Source: Arthrobacter sp. JZ12
GTDB lineage: Bacteria > Actinomycetota > Actinomycetes > Actinomycetales > Micrococcaceae
Assembly (NCBI RefSeq): GCF_035189165.1
Contig: NZ_CP045246.1
Location: forward strand, 2,728,001-2,792,000
DNA: 64,000 bases
Reading direction: 5' to 3'
Part shown: positions 8,492 to 16,132 of the stretch, one piece after another
Numbering within the stretch: position 1 is the first letter of the stretch
Layout of the letters: each line of letters starts with the position of its first letter
Program-made: the position numbers and the translations under genes
The notes under the pieces: generated by a model
What the model was told of the DNA's origin: nothing
The model's database searches: none
The model's input: the letters and a program-made list of their open reading frames with translations, nothing else

Positions 8492-9043
8492 GTGTTCGGT
8501 CGTAGGACTGATGAAGAGATCGCACAGGAGACGCATGACAAGGCCATAGAGACTGCCTGGCGCATCCACGGTGCACTTAGCGACTGGACCGGGAAGGTAG
8601 ATGCAAAGGCTTCCTTCGCTTTCACCCTGGAGTCAGCCGGTGTCGCGACGGCCATTGCGCTAGCCGACGACAAGCGAGTGTACGACGCTCTTGAAGGTCC
8701 AGTGCAAGAAATCCTCTACTTCGGCGGTCTTGTCGCGCTGAGTATCGCTGCTGCATTTTCAGTGTGGGTGGTCATCCCGAGGCTGCGTTTTTTTAAGGTC
8801 AAGAAGGAATGGCCGAGCAACTTCATCTACTTCGGCCACCTGAAGTACTGGGACTACGAGATGCTGCCGGGGGCAATAATGGAAAAGGATCTCCTGCCCG
8901 TCCTGACGCACCAATTGGTGAAGATGAGCAAGATCTGTTGGCGGAAACATGTTGCTGTAGTGATCTCGATGATCTTGGCAGTGCTGGGCGGTGCCGCCCT
9001 CGTGGGTTGCGCCTTTATGGTGCAGTTCGGGTCGACGCCCTGA
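8492..9043 (+). CDS. pycTM: Pycsar effector, transmembrane (PycTM-like, DUF5706)
   Basis: A 183-residue membrane protein. The N-terminal motif DWTGKVDAKASFAFTLE (residues 31-47) is the hallmark of the Pycsar-effector domain. Hydrophobic segments lie at about 42-58, 76-96 and 153-175, with the conserved FIYFGHLKYWD block in the cytoplasmic loop. In the family, the cyclic pyrimidine nucleotide made by the cyclase triggers membrane disruption and abortive infection. Its gene starts on the base after the cyclase stop. The first cassette site lies 16 bases after its stop. Confidence 0.85.
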   Translation: MFGRRTDEEIAQETHDKAIETAWRIHGALSDWTGKVDAKASFAFTLESAGVATAIALADDKRVYDALEGPVQEILYFGGLVALSIAAAFSVWVVIPRLRFFKVKKEWPSNFIYFGHLKYWDYEMLPGAIMEKDLLPVLTHQLVKMSKICWRKHVAVVISMILAVLGGAALVGCAFMVQFGSTP

Positions 9044-9058
9044 CCAAGCCTCAGAAAA

Positions 9059-9087
9059 ACCGAACCTCGAACGTTCGGTGCTGGATC
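9059..9087 (+). repeat. attC-like cassette site 1 (left end of array)
   Basis: Perfect 7-bp stem ACCGAAC / GTTCGGT with a 7-base loop; the right arm runs into a degenerate box TGCTGGATCG. The arm GTTCGGTG is shared with sites 24 and 28. Confidence 0.6.
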
Positions 9088-9111
9088 GTATCCGAGGTTG
9101 TCGGAAGGGGG

Positions 9112-9513
9112 CTATGCGTTTCGATCCTGTGGTTTTGCGCCATGTTCTAGCTGCGCCCAGAGCCGATCGCGGTCATGCCCGGTGACGGCCGCTGCTTCGA
9201 AGGTGACGTCCTGGCCTGTCCGAGGGTCAGTGGTAACTAGGCGCCCATTCCGTAGGTCCTTCGCTATCGGCCATTCGGGGCCGTAGTCCTCCTCGAGATA
9301 TTCGTGCGTCCCATCGAGCCAGTGCACCTGTGTCCACATCTGCTCCTGCTTCAACCACATGAAGGGAAAGGACCGCATAGTCATGACTGCGGTGGTAAGC
9401 CATCCCACGGATTCGCCATTCAGCGACAGTTCCCAGACCGCTTCCCGGAAGACGTCTAGGTTCGGATCTTTCGGCCAGTCCGTTTCGTCGAACCATTTAT
9501 CGAGCCATCCCAT
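9112..9513 (-). CDS. Unknown cassette protein, family A, copy 1
   Basis: About 133 residues beginning MGWLDKWFDETDWPKD, soluble, Trp-rich and acidic; not recognised. A near-identical copy lies at 27866-28267. I chose the MGWLDKW start because the copies differ by a three-codon indel just upstream. The alternative ATG at 9543 (MRRLSRSN) overlaps the divergent promoter region. It forms a divergent pair with the next gene, and the pair is duplicated as a unit. Confidence 0.6.
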   Translation of the reverse strand: MGWLDKWFDETDWPKDPNLDVFREAVWELSLNGESVGWLTTAVMTMRSFPFMWLKQEQMWTQVHWLDGTHEYLEEDYGPEWPIAKDLRNGRLVTTDPRTGQDVTFEAAAVTGHDRDRLWAQLEHGAKPQDRNA

Positions 9514-9552
9514 ACGGCAGTTCGAGCGTGAGAGGCGCCGCATACTGATGGG

Positions 9553-10101
9553 GTGGAGACGCTGAGTGTGCTGAGCGTGGTGCCTGCGGATGTTGAGTAT
9601 GAGGGGCTAGCTGCCCCTCAACAGTTCATGGATTTCGCAATCGACGGGCACCTACTGCGTAGGACGCTGCGGGCCGGGACCGACTTGGCGGCGATCGAGC
9701 AGGAGGCCACATTGCTGCGTGCTGACTGGCCTCACGCAGCTATCGAACAAATCAACCGGCTTACGCTTGCTGCGCCAGGAGAGTTCAAGGACGGCCGCGT
9801 CGCTCTCCTCCTGTGCCCTGTCTGTGGGGATGTCGACTGCGGGACAGTGAGCGCCCGCATCGCAATCGAAGCTGACACGGTCATCTGGGAAGACTTCGGC
9901 TGGCAAGACGGCTACACCGAGGAACCACCACAACCCTGGTTGTTCGAGCTTCAGCGGTTCACCTTCGATAAGACGGCGTATCTGAGCTTGATGCAGCGGC
10001 TAAGTGAACAATTCACCGAGCTACTACCGCCGGCCCAAGTAGAGCGCGAAGGAGACAGGCGATCGATCAAAGGGTGGCTTCGGCGGCGGCTCAAGTCCTG
10101 A
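9553..10101 (+). CDS. Unknown cassette protein, family B, copy 1
   Basis: 182 residues, soluble. Contains a CPVCGDVDCG block that may bind a metal, and ends in a basic tail. No recognised family. GTG start with no ribosome site; CATACT 6 bases upstream suggests a leaderless transcript. The copy at 28316-28861 is ~95% identical by eye. Lies between sites 1 and 2. Confidence 0.7.
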   Translation: METLSVLSVVPADVEYEGLAAPQQFMDFAIDGHLLRRTLRAGTDLAAIEQEATLLRADWPHAAIEQINRLTLAAPGEFKDGRVALLLCPVCGDVDCGTVSARIAIEADTVIWEDFGWQDGYTEEPPQPWLFELQRFTFDKTAYLSLMQRLSEQFTELLPPAQVEREGDRRSIKGWLRRRLKS

Positions 10102-10127
10102 CACCATCGGCGTGCGGTGAGGGATCC
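10097..10127 (+). repeat. attC-like cassette site 2
   Basis: Box GCGG|TGAGGGATCC. Stem CACC/GGTG, then a two-base GA bulge on the left and CCT/AGG below it. Overlaps the end of the preceding gene. Confidence 0.75.
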
Positions 10128-10195
10128 ACTTTCTGAAGGGTTAGAACGCCTTGTTACGGGTTAGACTTCCCGAACGTTCTTTCGAGGAGGGTCGA

Positions 10196-10654
10196 TTGTC
10201 TGAATCGCAAGTAACGGTCCTCTTCGGAGTTCTGGCCCTGGTCATGGCCTTAATTCTCTTCTTCACCGCCGGTCCTCTGGAGAGGGCGAATCGACCGGCC
10301 GCTAAGCGGATCCTCAAGACCTCGCCCAACTTCGAGAAGGCGCGAAGCAGGTTAAGTGCTTCCATTCTCGGCGGTGCGGCTCTTCTCCTGGTCCTGTTCG
10401 GGGCTATCGGCGGCTCGCTAATCACTGTGCTTAGAAGTGAGTGGTGGGTAGGGATCTTGGTTCTTCTGTCGGCGCTGCTCCTGATTGTTTTTCGTCGGAG
10501 AGTCGCGAAACCCCTTGCGCGGCCGACCGCTTCTATCTATGGCGACCTCAATGACAAGGAGCGCCGCGACGTTACCTCCAGGGTGCTGTTCGGTGTAGGA
10601 CTCTTCGTGGGGTGGGGAGGGCTTGCTTTAGCCCTTCAGCCATTGGTTCGGTGA
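10196..10654 (+). CDS. Four-helix membrane protein, unknown
   Basis: 152 residues with four hydrophobic segments (about 4-25, 52-76, 82-99 and 131-150) and basic loops. TTG start placed 5 bases after GAGGAGG. Not recognised. Shares the interval between sites 2 and 3 with the next gene; a degenerate box (TTCGGTGAGAG at 10655) right after its stop may be a worn site separating them. Confidence 0.65.
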   Translation: MSESQVTVLFGVLALVMALILFFTAGPLERANRPAAKRILKTSPNFEKARSRLSASILGGAALLLVLFGAIGGSLITVLRSEWWVGILVLLSALLLIVFRRRVAKPLARPTASIYGDLNDKERRDVTSRVLFGVGLFVGWGGLALALQPLVR

Positions 10655-10681
10655 TTCGGTGAGAGTGCTGGGGGCAGAGTC

Positions 10682-10990
10682 GTGATCGGCAGTGGGCTGG
10701 CAGCAATGAGGAGAGACGGGTTGCCCAATACAGTGCTCTTGACCCTCACCAGCTCGCGGCAGATGACCGCGCCAGAGGAAGTGGTATCGGGGATCGCTTT
10801 CATACTCATTGGAGTAGCCTTGTTCCTTTTCAGGAAGCGCATCATCTCCTTTCAGATCGTCGCCATCCAGGAACTGCGGCCATTCAAAGGCCATCTCGCG
10901 GCGGTTCAACGACTGCTTAAGATAACGGCTGTGATTTTCAGCATCGCAATCATCCTCATCGGTCTTACGTGGCTTCTGCCCTTCGCCTAG
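10682..10990 (+). CDS. Two-helix membrane protein, unknown
   Basis: 102 residues from a GTG behind GGGGGCAGAG. Hydrophobic segments at about 33-50 and 79-100, with a basic stretch between them. An internal ATG (MRRDGLPN) is an alternative start. No recognised family. Confidence 0.55.
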   Translation: MIGSGLAAMRRDGLPNTVLLTLTSSRQMTAPEEVVSGIAFILIGVALFLFRKRIISFQIVAIQELRPFKGHLAAVQRLLKITAVIFSIAIILIGLTWLLPFA

Positions 10991-11040
10991 TGAGCTCCCT
11001 CGGGAACTAAGCGATGGAGCCGGGTTCGCGGGTGATTGCC

Positions 11041-11067
11041 CCGCGCGAAGCGCGCGGTGAAGGATCC
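11041..11067 (+). repeat. attC-like cassette site 3
   Basis: Perfect 7-bp stem CCGCGCG / CGCGCGG with a 3-base loop (AAG), running into box TGAAGGATCC. Confidence 0.75.
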
Positions 11068-11131
11068 GACGTGGCTTACTCGCGTCGGCGGGTTCGGCGT
11101 TGCTGGAAGGCTTCGGCCTAACGTCGTGGTG

Positions 11132-11812
11132 CTAGGAGCGGCCGATTTCCAAGATCTTGAAGTCCCGCGGGGACGTCTCCGCTATTCTCTGAGCGAGGCC
11201 ACGCCGAAATAGCACATGACGGAATGATTGCATGCCGTCACCGAACCATTCCGGGCTCGCGATGACATCTGATCTGCTAGCAAGTACCTCGGTTGAAGGG
11301 GCAGGTAAGTCCTGAATGAGTACTGGCATCCACCTCCATGTATTGCATGCGGAGCAGCGTGCGCCTGAGCTGCTGTGACGTGACAGCGCTGCTTTCGTGA
11401 GGTCCTCTTCTCTGTACCAAGCTGCCTCGCTTGTCGGAGCAACTATCTGCTTGGCCTCGCCGGGCGGTGTCACATGCCAATGAATAGGAAACATCTCAAC
11501 CGAGAAGTTCCCCAATATTTCCTCGCCCAAGGCTGAGTCCACACAAAAGGAATCGAACATCCAGTATGGCAACCAGGCACCTGTTGGGTTTGTCATCCCT
11601 TTCCGCTGCAAGGTGAGCGATCCAGTTTGCTTCCGCCTAGGTGTGCCGCAAGTGTGGCACCATCCATCTTCGCCGAACATCGGGGTGAGGCCGTACGAAT
11701 CCTCAGGCCATGGCCACCCGCGATTCCGCTTGAACCTCAGGTTTACAAAATCGCTCAAAGCAGGCTCATTTCGCGAAGATTTTTGGCTATCTAGCAGCAC
11801 GGACGCTGCCAT
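11132..11812 (-). CDS. Unknown protein with two Cys pairs (possible zinc ribbon)
   Basis: 226 residues, soluble. CHTCGTPRRK near residue 52 and CSAC near residue 156 could together form a zinc site, and the spacing recalls proteins with paired CXXC motifs. ATG start. Only gene between sites 3 and 4. No function can be assigned. Confidence 0.65.
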   Translation of the reverse strand: MAASVLLDSQKSSRNEPALSDFVNLRFKRNRGWPWPEDSYGLTPMFGEDGWCHTCGTPRRKQTGSLTLQRKGMTNPTGAWLPYWMFDSFCVDSALGEEILGNFSVEMFPIHWHVTPPGEAKQIVAPTSEAAWYREEDLTKAALSRHSSSGARCSACNTWRWMPVLIQDLPAPSTEVLASRSDVIASPEWFGDGMQSFRHVLFRRGLAQRIAETSPRDFKILEIGRS

Positions 11813-11895
11813 CTAAGAGAGAGGCCGCAGCGGCACGTTCCAGCATAATCGGCACTCTCAACTTAGCCGGTGACCGATAGGCCCGCCCGAGCAAG

Positions 11896-11943
11896 CGCAC
11901 GCTGGAGGACCGCGAAGGCACTGGTAGGTGCGGGTGACGGATC
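11896..11943 (+). repeat. attC-like cassette site 4 (degenerate)
   Basis: Stem CGCAC / GTGCG across a long loop, then GGTGACGGATC in place of the usual box. Confidence 0.5.
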
Positions 11944-11990
11944 ACGTGCACAGGGATTGCTAGTTCATATCGCTTACAGCTAGTAGCTTC

Positions 11991-12533
11991 GTGAACAGCC
12001 GGATCATGGCGACTAGTGAATCTGGGGGTTGGCGAGTAATGGCAGCCGAACGTGCGTCGAGGGTGTCATCGACACGGCCTGCGGTGAGTCGTCGTTTAAG
12101 GCCAGGCTTCTTTCTCGCTAACGTGGCGAACCTGGTCGTTGTCCTATCTCTCGTTGCGCTCACTGTGGTCTACGCGAGCAGGGTCGTGGGTTGGATAAAC
12201 CAGTACGAGGCAAGGGGTTTGAGAGTAGACAACGATCTAGGCCAAAGAGGTCTTGCGATCATCGGCCTGTTCTCTTTCCTGCTGATCGGCCTCGCGTTCT
12301 TGTCATGGCTCAATCTCAGACTGTTCAAGCCGATAGGCTTCCTGCTGCAGTCTCTTGTGTGGCTCTTTGTCCTAGTTGGGGCGGGAATGGGCTGGATGTC
12401 TGGCGCCTGGGGTGGAATGGCGCCGACGGTTAAAACGTGGATTCAAATCATCTGTCTGGTGGGGATCACTCTGGACCTGGTGATGTTCACAGCCTCGAAG
12501 GTGTACCTCAAAAATAGAGTCTTGAGCGGGTAA
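11991..12533 (+). CDS. Four-helix membrane protein, unknown
   Basis: Up to 180 residues; a basic N-terminal region precedes four hydrophobic segments (about 41-62, 88-108, 114-135 and 147-167). The start is uncertain: GTG at 11991, ATG at 12006 or ATG at 12042. Only gene between sites 4 and 5. Confidence 0.6.
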   Translation: MNSRIMATSESGGWRVMAAERASRVSSTRPAVSRRLRPGFFLANVANLVVVLSLVALTVVYASRVVGWINQYEARGLRVDNDLGQRGLAIIGLFSFLLIGLAFLSWLNLRLFKPIGFLLQSLVWLFVLVGAGMGWMSGAWGGMAPTVKTWIQIICLVGITLDLVMFTASKVYLKNRVLSG

Positions 12534-12565
12534 GGAAGAAGGGGTTCCTCCCCCCAAACTTTCGA

Positions 12566-12586
12566 TCCCTCAGTACAGTGAGGGAA
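12566..12586 (+). repeat. attC-like cassette site 5 (most symmetrical)
   Basis: TCCCTCA, 6-base loop GTACAG, TGAGGGA: a perfect 7-bp inverted repeat. On the left it extends to GATCCCTCA, the exact reverse complement of the core TGAGGGATC. This is the clearest view of the inverted-core design. Confidence 0.75.
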
Positions 12587-12598
12587 GCCTACAGCAAC

Positions 12599-12841
12599 CT
12601 ATGCCGGGTTGCCGTCCTGATCTTCCGGGTTCTCCCGTCGACGGGATAACCATTTCTGACGATACTCGTCCGTTTCATCTGCTTGTCTGCTTCCCCAGGT
12701 GACGCCAAGCGATACGCCGATGGAGACTGCAATCAAGGTGCCGAGCAATGCGGCCGGTTCCGATCCCCACAAGCGCTCGACAAGAACTATCAAACCGACG
12801 AGTAAGGCCACAGTGATCAGCCACTTCACAACCTTGATCAT
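12599..12841 (-). CDS. Small two-helix membrane protein, family C, copy 1
   Basis: 80 residues starting MIKVVKWLITVALLVGLIVL, with a second hydrophobic stretch LLGTLIAVSIGVSLG and a charged C-terminal tail (RQADETDEYRQKWLSRRR). The copy at 19271-19513 differs at a few positions. The 5' extension in the frame is not kept in the other copy, so I used the shared ATG. Fills the interval between sites 5 and 6. Confidence 0.65.
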   Translation of the reverse strand: MIKVVKWLITVALLVGLIVLVERLWGSEPAALLGTLIAVSIGVSLGVTWGSRQADETDEYRQKWLSRRRENPEDQDGNPA

Positions 12842-12856
12842 TTGACGATGATAGGT

Positions 12857-12905
12857 CGCGATTGGTGACAGTCGAGCCGAAATTGGATCGTGCGGTGAGG
12901 GATCG
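12857..12905 (+). repeat. attC-like cassette site 6
   Basis: Box GCGG|TGAGGGATCG. Stem CGC-GAT / ATC-GT-GCG with a two-base bulge on the right arm. The first ~9 bases after TGAGGG are shared with site 9, where the next cassette is duplicated. Confidence 0.75.
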
Positions 12906-13008
12906 AAGCTGGAGTGCAAGACCGGCTAGGAGTCTGCTCTATTGCGAGTGCATCACGTTCTCCGGCCAGCGATCACGCCCAGTCGCGTGAATGTCTACCG
13001 TGTTGCAC

Positions 13009-13341
13009 ATGCGCGCATCAGAAACTGTTCATGCCGAGAACCAAGACTTCCTTGATTCACCGTTTTATCGGGTCAACTTTTGGGAACAAGCCTCACCGCC
13101 GCGCGGCTGGATGCTGGATGCCTACGTCCTGAGCGACGTCGAGGATCTAACCGAAGTGCAACGGTGGATTGAAGAAAACGCTCGCGGACGTCGATTCGAG
13201 CTTTTCGTCGAGATGCAGCAGGAGCCCGTGAAGCCTTTCGCCAGTCCGCGTAAGAGTGGACTCATCCGACTACTTGGAAGTGATCCCAACGCTGGAGAAC
13301 CCGTCCATATCACCGCTTCGCTCCCGCCTGGGGTGCGGTGA
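13009..13341 (+). CDS. Unknown cassette protein, family D, copy 1
   Basis: 110 residues, soluble, alpha/beta-like pattern; not recognised. Start chosen at MRASETVHAE because the more distant relative at 21092-21379 begins MRDFETVHAE and because TACCGT lies 7 bases upstream (leaderless layout). An ATG at 12991 is an alternative. Its TGA stop is part of the box of site 7. Near-identical copy at 15713-16036. Confidence 0.7.
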   Translation: MRASETVHAENQDFLDSPFYRVNFWEQASPPRGWMLDAYVLSDVEDLTEVQRWIEENARGRRFELFVEMQQEPVKPFASPRKSGLIRLLGSDPNAGEPVHITASLPPGVR

Positions 13342-13348
13342 GGGATCA
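13310..13348 (+). repeat. attC-like cassette site 7
   Basis: Perfect 7-bp stem TCACCGC / GCGGTGA, 18-base loop, box TGAGGGATCA. The box supplies the stop codon of the gene to its left. Confidence 0.8.
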
Positions 13349-13402
13349 GCTTTGTTCACCGAGGGTGTGAAACTTTCCGTGCCCTGCCGGACACTACAGG
13401 GT

Positions 13403-14005
13403 ATGGGAGAGTCCGATTCTGACGAAGCTGCGTTGTGGGCGAGCAGCTTGGCAGGCGATGGGAATGCTTTCGGTGCCTTGTTTGATCGGCACCGGGAGCG
13501 GGTTCATCGGCATGTCTGCTATTTCCTTGGCAGTGCACGGGATGCTGAAGATGTGGCTGCGACCGCTTTCCTGGAGCTGTGGCGCCGGCGTCAAGACGTG
13601 CGGCTTGTTGAGGGCTCGGTGCTGCCATGGCTGCTGGTGACGGCGACCAACGCGGCTCGCAATTCCCGGCGTGCCACCATCCGGTATCGCGGTCTTCTCG
13701 ATGAGCTTCCTCGGAGCAGGAACTCAGCGCCGGATGCTGAAGAGGACTATCTGGAGCAGTCACCTTTAGACGCGGTGCATCAAGACCTGGTCCTCGCTTT
13801 GCGGTCACTGAAAGCGAAGGATGCGGAGCTGTTTGCCCTGGTCGTCATTCAGGGATACCCCATCTCCATGGCGGCGCACATGGTGGGCCTGACAGAGGGT
13901 GCTGCGAAGACGCGGATCCGCCGCGCAAGGATAAGGCTCCGTTCCTGTCTTGAGGGACATCCGGAGTTGGCTCGGGTCGAGGCCGCAGAAGGAGCACGAT
14001 CATGA
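13403..14005 (+). CDS. ECF-type RNA polymerase sigma factor
   Basis: 200 residues. Region 2 shows FDRHRERVHRHVCYFLGSARDAEDVAATAFLELWRR. Region 4 ends with ISMAAHMVGLTEGAAKTRIRRARIRLR, a sigma-70 region 4 helix-turn-helix. ATG chosen where similarity begins; longer upstream frames run through the cassette site. Its stop overlaps the next start (ATGA), pairing it with a membrane protein as ECF factors are often paired with their regulator. The pair fills the interval between sites 7 and 8. Confidence 0.9.
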   Translation: MGESDSDEAALWASSLAGDGNAFGALFDRHRERVHRHVCYFLGSARDAEDVAATAFLELWRRRQDVRLVEGSVLPWLLVTATNAARNSRRATIRYRGLLDELPRSRNSAPDAEEDYLEQSPLDAVHQDLVLALRSLKAKDAELFALVVIQGYPISMAAHMVGLTEGAAKTRIRRARIRLRSCLEGHPELARVEAAEGARS

Positions 14006-14793
14006 AGACAGATCCCATGGACCAGGTGTTCAGCGAAGCGCTGCGGGCTCATCTCGTCCGTCAGGTCACGGAGGAAGGGACTACTGCAGCACGGCGTCGG
14101 CGCCGGCGTCTTTGGCTCGGGGTGGGCGCCTTTGCCGGTGCCGGCGTACTCGGTGGAGTGGGCGCGGCAGCGGCCGGGTTCTTCACCCTTCCGGGAAGTG
14201 ATGTGATCACCGAACTGTCGGGGCCAGTGGACGGCGTTTATACCGGTTCGGCGAGCATTGATCTGGGTCCTGCCCCTGAAGGCAGCACCCACATCTCTGT
14301 GAAGGTCACTTGTTTGAGTCCGGGCACTTTGTTCCTGGACGAGGCAGGCACGATCACCTGTTCACCTTCCGATATCGGCAGCCCCAGCAGCGTCAGCGAG
14401 GCAGACGCCCTCCCAATCTCCACGGGGAACAATTCAGTTGATATCCGCACACAAGAAGCGGATATGCGCTGGAGAGCAGAAGCTCGCTACATCAACAGAA
14501 CCCCCACCGAACTTGGGGTGAATGAGAAAGGCGAAACCTACGGCGCAGCACATAACTCGCAAGGTGTCGCTCCTGACCTTGTTGCTGTCATAGCAACCAA
14601 CGGACGGACCGGCTACGCGTACTCGGACGCCCTGAACGTGCAACCCCAATTCGATAGCCCAGAAGAGGCAATCGCCTGGCAGGAAGAACATCGCGGCGAA
14701 GAGTTCCCGATACCTGTCTACGAATCGGACGGCGAAACAGTCATCGGAGAATTCATCGTCTCTGGCCCACCGGAGCTGGCAGACCTCCCCTAA
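14002..14793 (+). CDS. Membrane-anchored partner of ECF sigma factor
   Basis: 263 residues: a short charged cytoplasmic N-terminus ending in a run of arginines, one membrane helix (about residues 34-58), then a ~200-residue outer domain with two cysteines. The ATGA overlap with the sigma gene and this topology suggest an anti-sigma or sensor role, but there is no zinc anti-sigma motif in the N-terminus. The outer domain is unrecognised. Confidence 0.75.
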   Translation: MKTDPMDQVFSEALRAHLVRQVTEEGTTAARRRRRRLWLGVGAFAGAGVLGGVGAAAAGFFTLPGSDVITELSGPVDGVYTGSASIDLGPAPEGSTHISVKVTCLSPGTLFLDEAGTITCSPSDIGSPSSVSEADALPISTGNNSVDIRTQEADMRWRAEARYINRTPTELGVNEKGETYGAAHNSQGVAPDLVAVIATNGRTGYAYSDALNVQPQFDSPEEAIAWQEEHRGEEFPIPVYESDGETVIGEFIVSGPPELADLP

Positions 14794-14866
14794 GCACCTG
14801 GCGACTGCCCCTAGCTGTGACCACTGGCCGTCCGATGTCTCAGATCACCTTGGCACGTTCGACCGA

Positions 14867-14893
14867 CCTCACCATGGGCACGTTGTGGGATCG
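14867..14893 (+). repeat. attC-like cassette site 8 (degenerate)
   Basis: CC-T-CAC / GTGGG stem with one bulged base; box degraded to TGTGGGATCG. Lies between the sigma pair and the next cassette gene, where a site is expected. Confidence 0.45.
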
Positions 14894-14996
14894 TTCGAAC
14901 GTTCTCACAGGGTCGGGCAGGTAGAGCTGGTCTAGCTGGTCTTCGGGTTCGTAGGCTTCACCCGAGGGCTGTGAAGAGTTTCGTACTACTTAAGGG

Positions 14997-15557
14997 ATGA
15001 CCGGGGGGCACATGCAGCGGCACGAGGATCTGGATCCCGAACCTCGAGGCTGGCTCGAAAAGGCTCAAGACTTCAACATCCCGACCTTCGTCGTGATCGG
15101 CTTCGCGGTCCCGGTCTCTCTTTCCTTACGAGAGGCCATCGGTTTCTGGCCGGCCGTTGCCCTCGTAACTCTTGTTTCCATCTCGGTAGTCCTGCTACTT
15201 GGAAGAATCTTGCGACCGCAGCAACTGAAGCGAATAGCTGCCGACGCCGAGCGGGGTCTTTTTGAGTGTGCACATCGAGAAAGAGGATCAACGCTCAGAG
15301 GAAGGTGGGTGCTCGGCTATGTGAAAGCCGAGCCGGGCAAGTTTCTGTTCTAACAGAAAACAGGGACATTGGGCCCTCTAGTTGGACCTGTGGAGGTTTA
15401 TCGCCAACCACGAGTAATTAGTGAGCCAGTCGAGGCCGCATGGGGTGTTTTCCCAGGAGGGAAAGTAGTGGAGGTGGCAACTGATAGAGGCGAAGTTGAA
15501 CTTGCAGCATCAGACGCCAGTTTGAAGCTACTCATCGACCGCACAGGCGAAATTTGA
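14997..15557 (+). pseudogene. Membrane protein with PH-like domain, broken by an in-frame stop
   Basis: A 118-residue frame (two hydrophobic segments, then FECAHRERGSTLRGRWVLGYVKAEPGKFLF) ends at TAA 15351-15353. The same frame continues without a break as QKTGTLGPLVGPVEVYRQPR...AAWGVFPGGKVVEVATDRGEVELAASDASLKLL. The two parts read as one protein: the downstream part completes the beta-rich domain. So either a recent nonsense mutation, or a truncated protein plus an untranslated tail. Only gene between sites 8 and 9. Confidence 0.6.
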
Positions 15558-15571
15558 CCGTGTAAAGATTT

Positions 15572-15609
15572 CGCACGACATCATCATCTGATCGTGCGGT
15601 GAGGGATCG
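15572..15609 (+). repeat. attC-like cassette site 9
   Basis: Perfect 7-bp stem CGCACGA / TCGTGCG with a 13-base loop, leading into G|TGAGGGATCG. Confidence 0.8.
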
Positions 15610-15712
15610 AAGCTGGAGTGCAAGACCGGCTAGGAGTCTGCTCTGTTGCGAGTGCATCACGTTCTCCGGCCAGCGATCACGCGCAGTCACGTGAATGTCT
15701 ACCGTATTGCAC

Positions 15713-16036
15713 ATGCGCGCATCTGAAACTGTTCATGCCGAGAACCAAGACTTCCTTGATTCACCGTTCTATCGGGTCAACTTCTGGGAACAAGCCTCAC
15801 CGCCGCGCGGCTGGATGCTGGATGCCTACGTCCTGAGCGACGTCGAGGATCTAACCGAAGTGCAACGGTGGATTGAAGGAAACGCTCGCGGTCGTCGGTT
15901 CGAGCTCTTCGTCGAGATGCAGCAGGAACCTGTGAAGCCTTTCGCCAGTCCGCGTAAGAGTGGGCTCATCCGACTTCTTAGAAGTGATCCCAACGCTGGA
16001 GAACCCGTCCATATCACCGCTTCACTCCCCACCTGA
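15713..16036 (+). CDS. Unknown cassette protein, family D, copy 2
   Basis: Near-identical to 13009-13341, including the upstream region back to the TGAGGGATCG of site 9 and the TACCGT box 7 bases before the ATG. The C-terminus differs (SLPT instead of SLPPGVR) because the stop falls before site 10 here. Confidence 0.7.
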   Translation: MRASETVHAENQDFLDSPFYRVNFWEQASPPRGWMLDAYVLSDVEDLTEVQRWIEGNARGRRFELFVEMQQEPVKPFASPRKSGLIRLLRSDPNAGEPVHITASLPT

Positions 16037-16053
16037 GGAGCTGTGAAGGATCC
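16020..16053 (+). repeat. attC-like cassette site 10
   Basis: CTTCAC-TCC / GGA-GCT-GTGAAG: a 6+3 bp stem with a three-base bulge on the right arm; box TGAAGGATCC. It aligns without gaps to site 7, the end of the sister cassette. Confidence 0.75.
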
Positions 16054-16132
16054 CTAATTTCCGCGGTCAATTAGGAATCACTAGGTTGGTAAGCCCGGGC
16101 ATCTAGTTGGGCACGCTGGTGGTCAAAGTAGG

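Noticed and set aside
10655-10669. TTCGGTGAGAGTGC as a cassette site between two membrane-protein genes
   Set aside because: Right arm resembles sites 24 and 28, but the GGATC part and the left arm are missing; kept only as a note.
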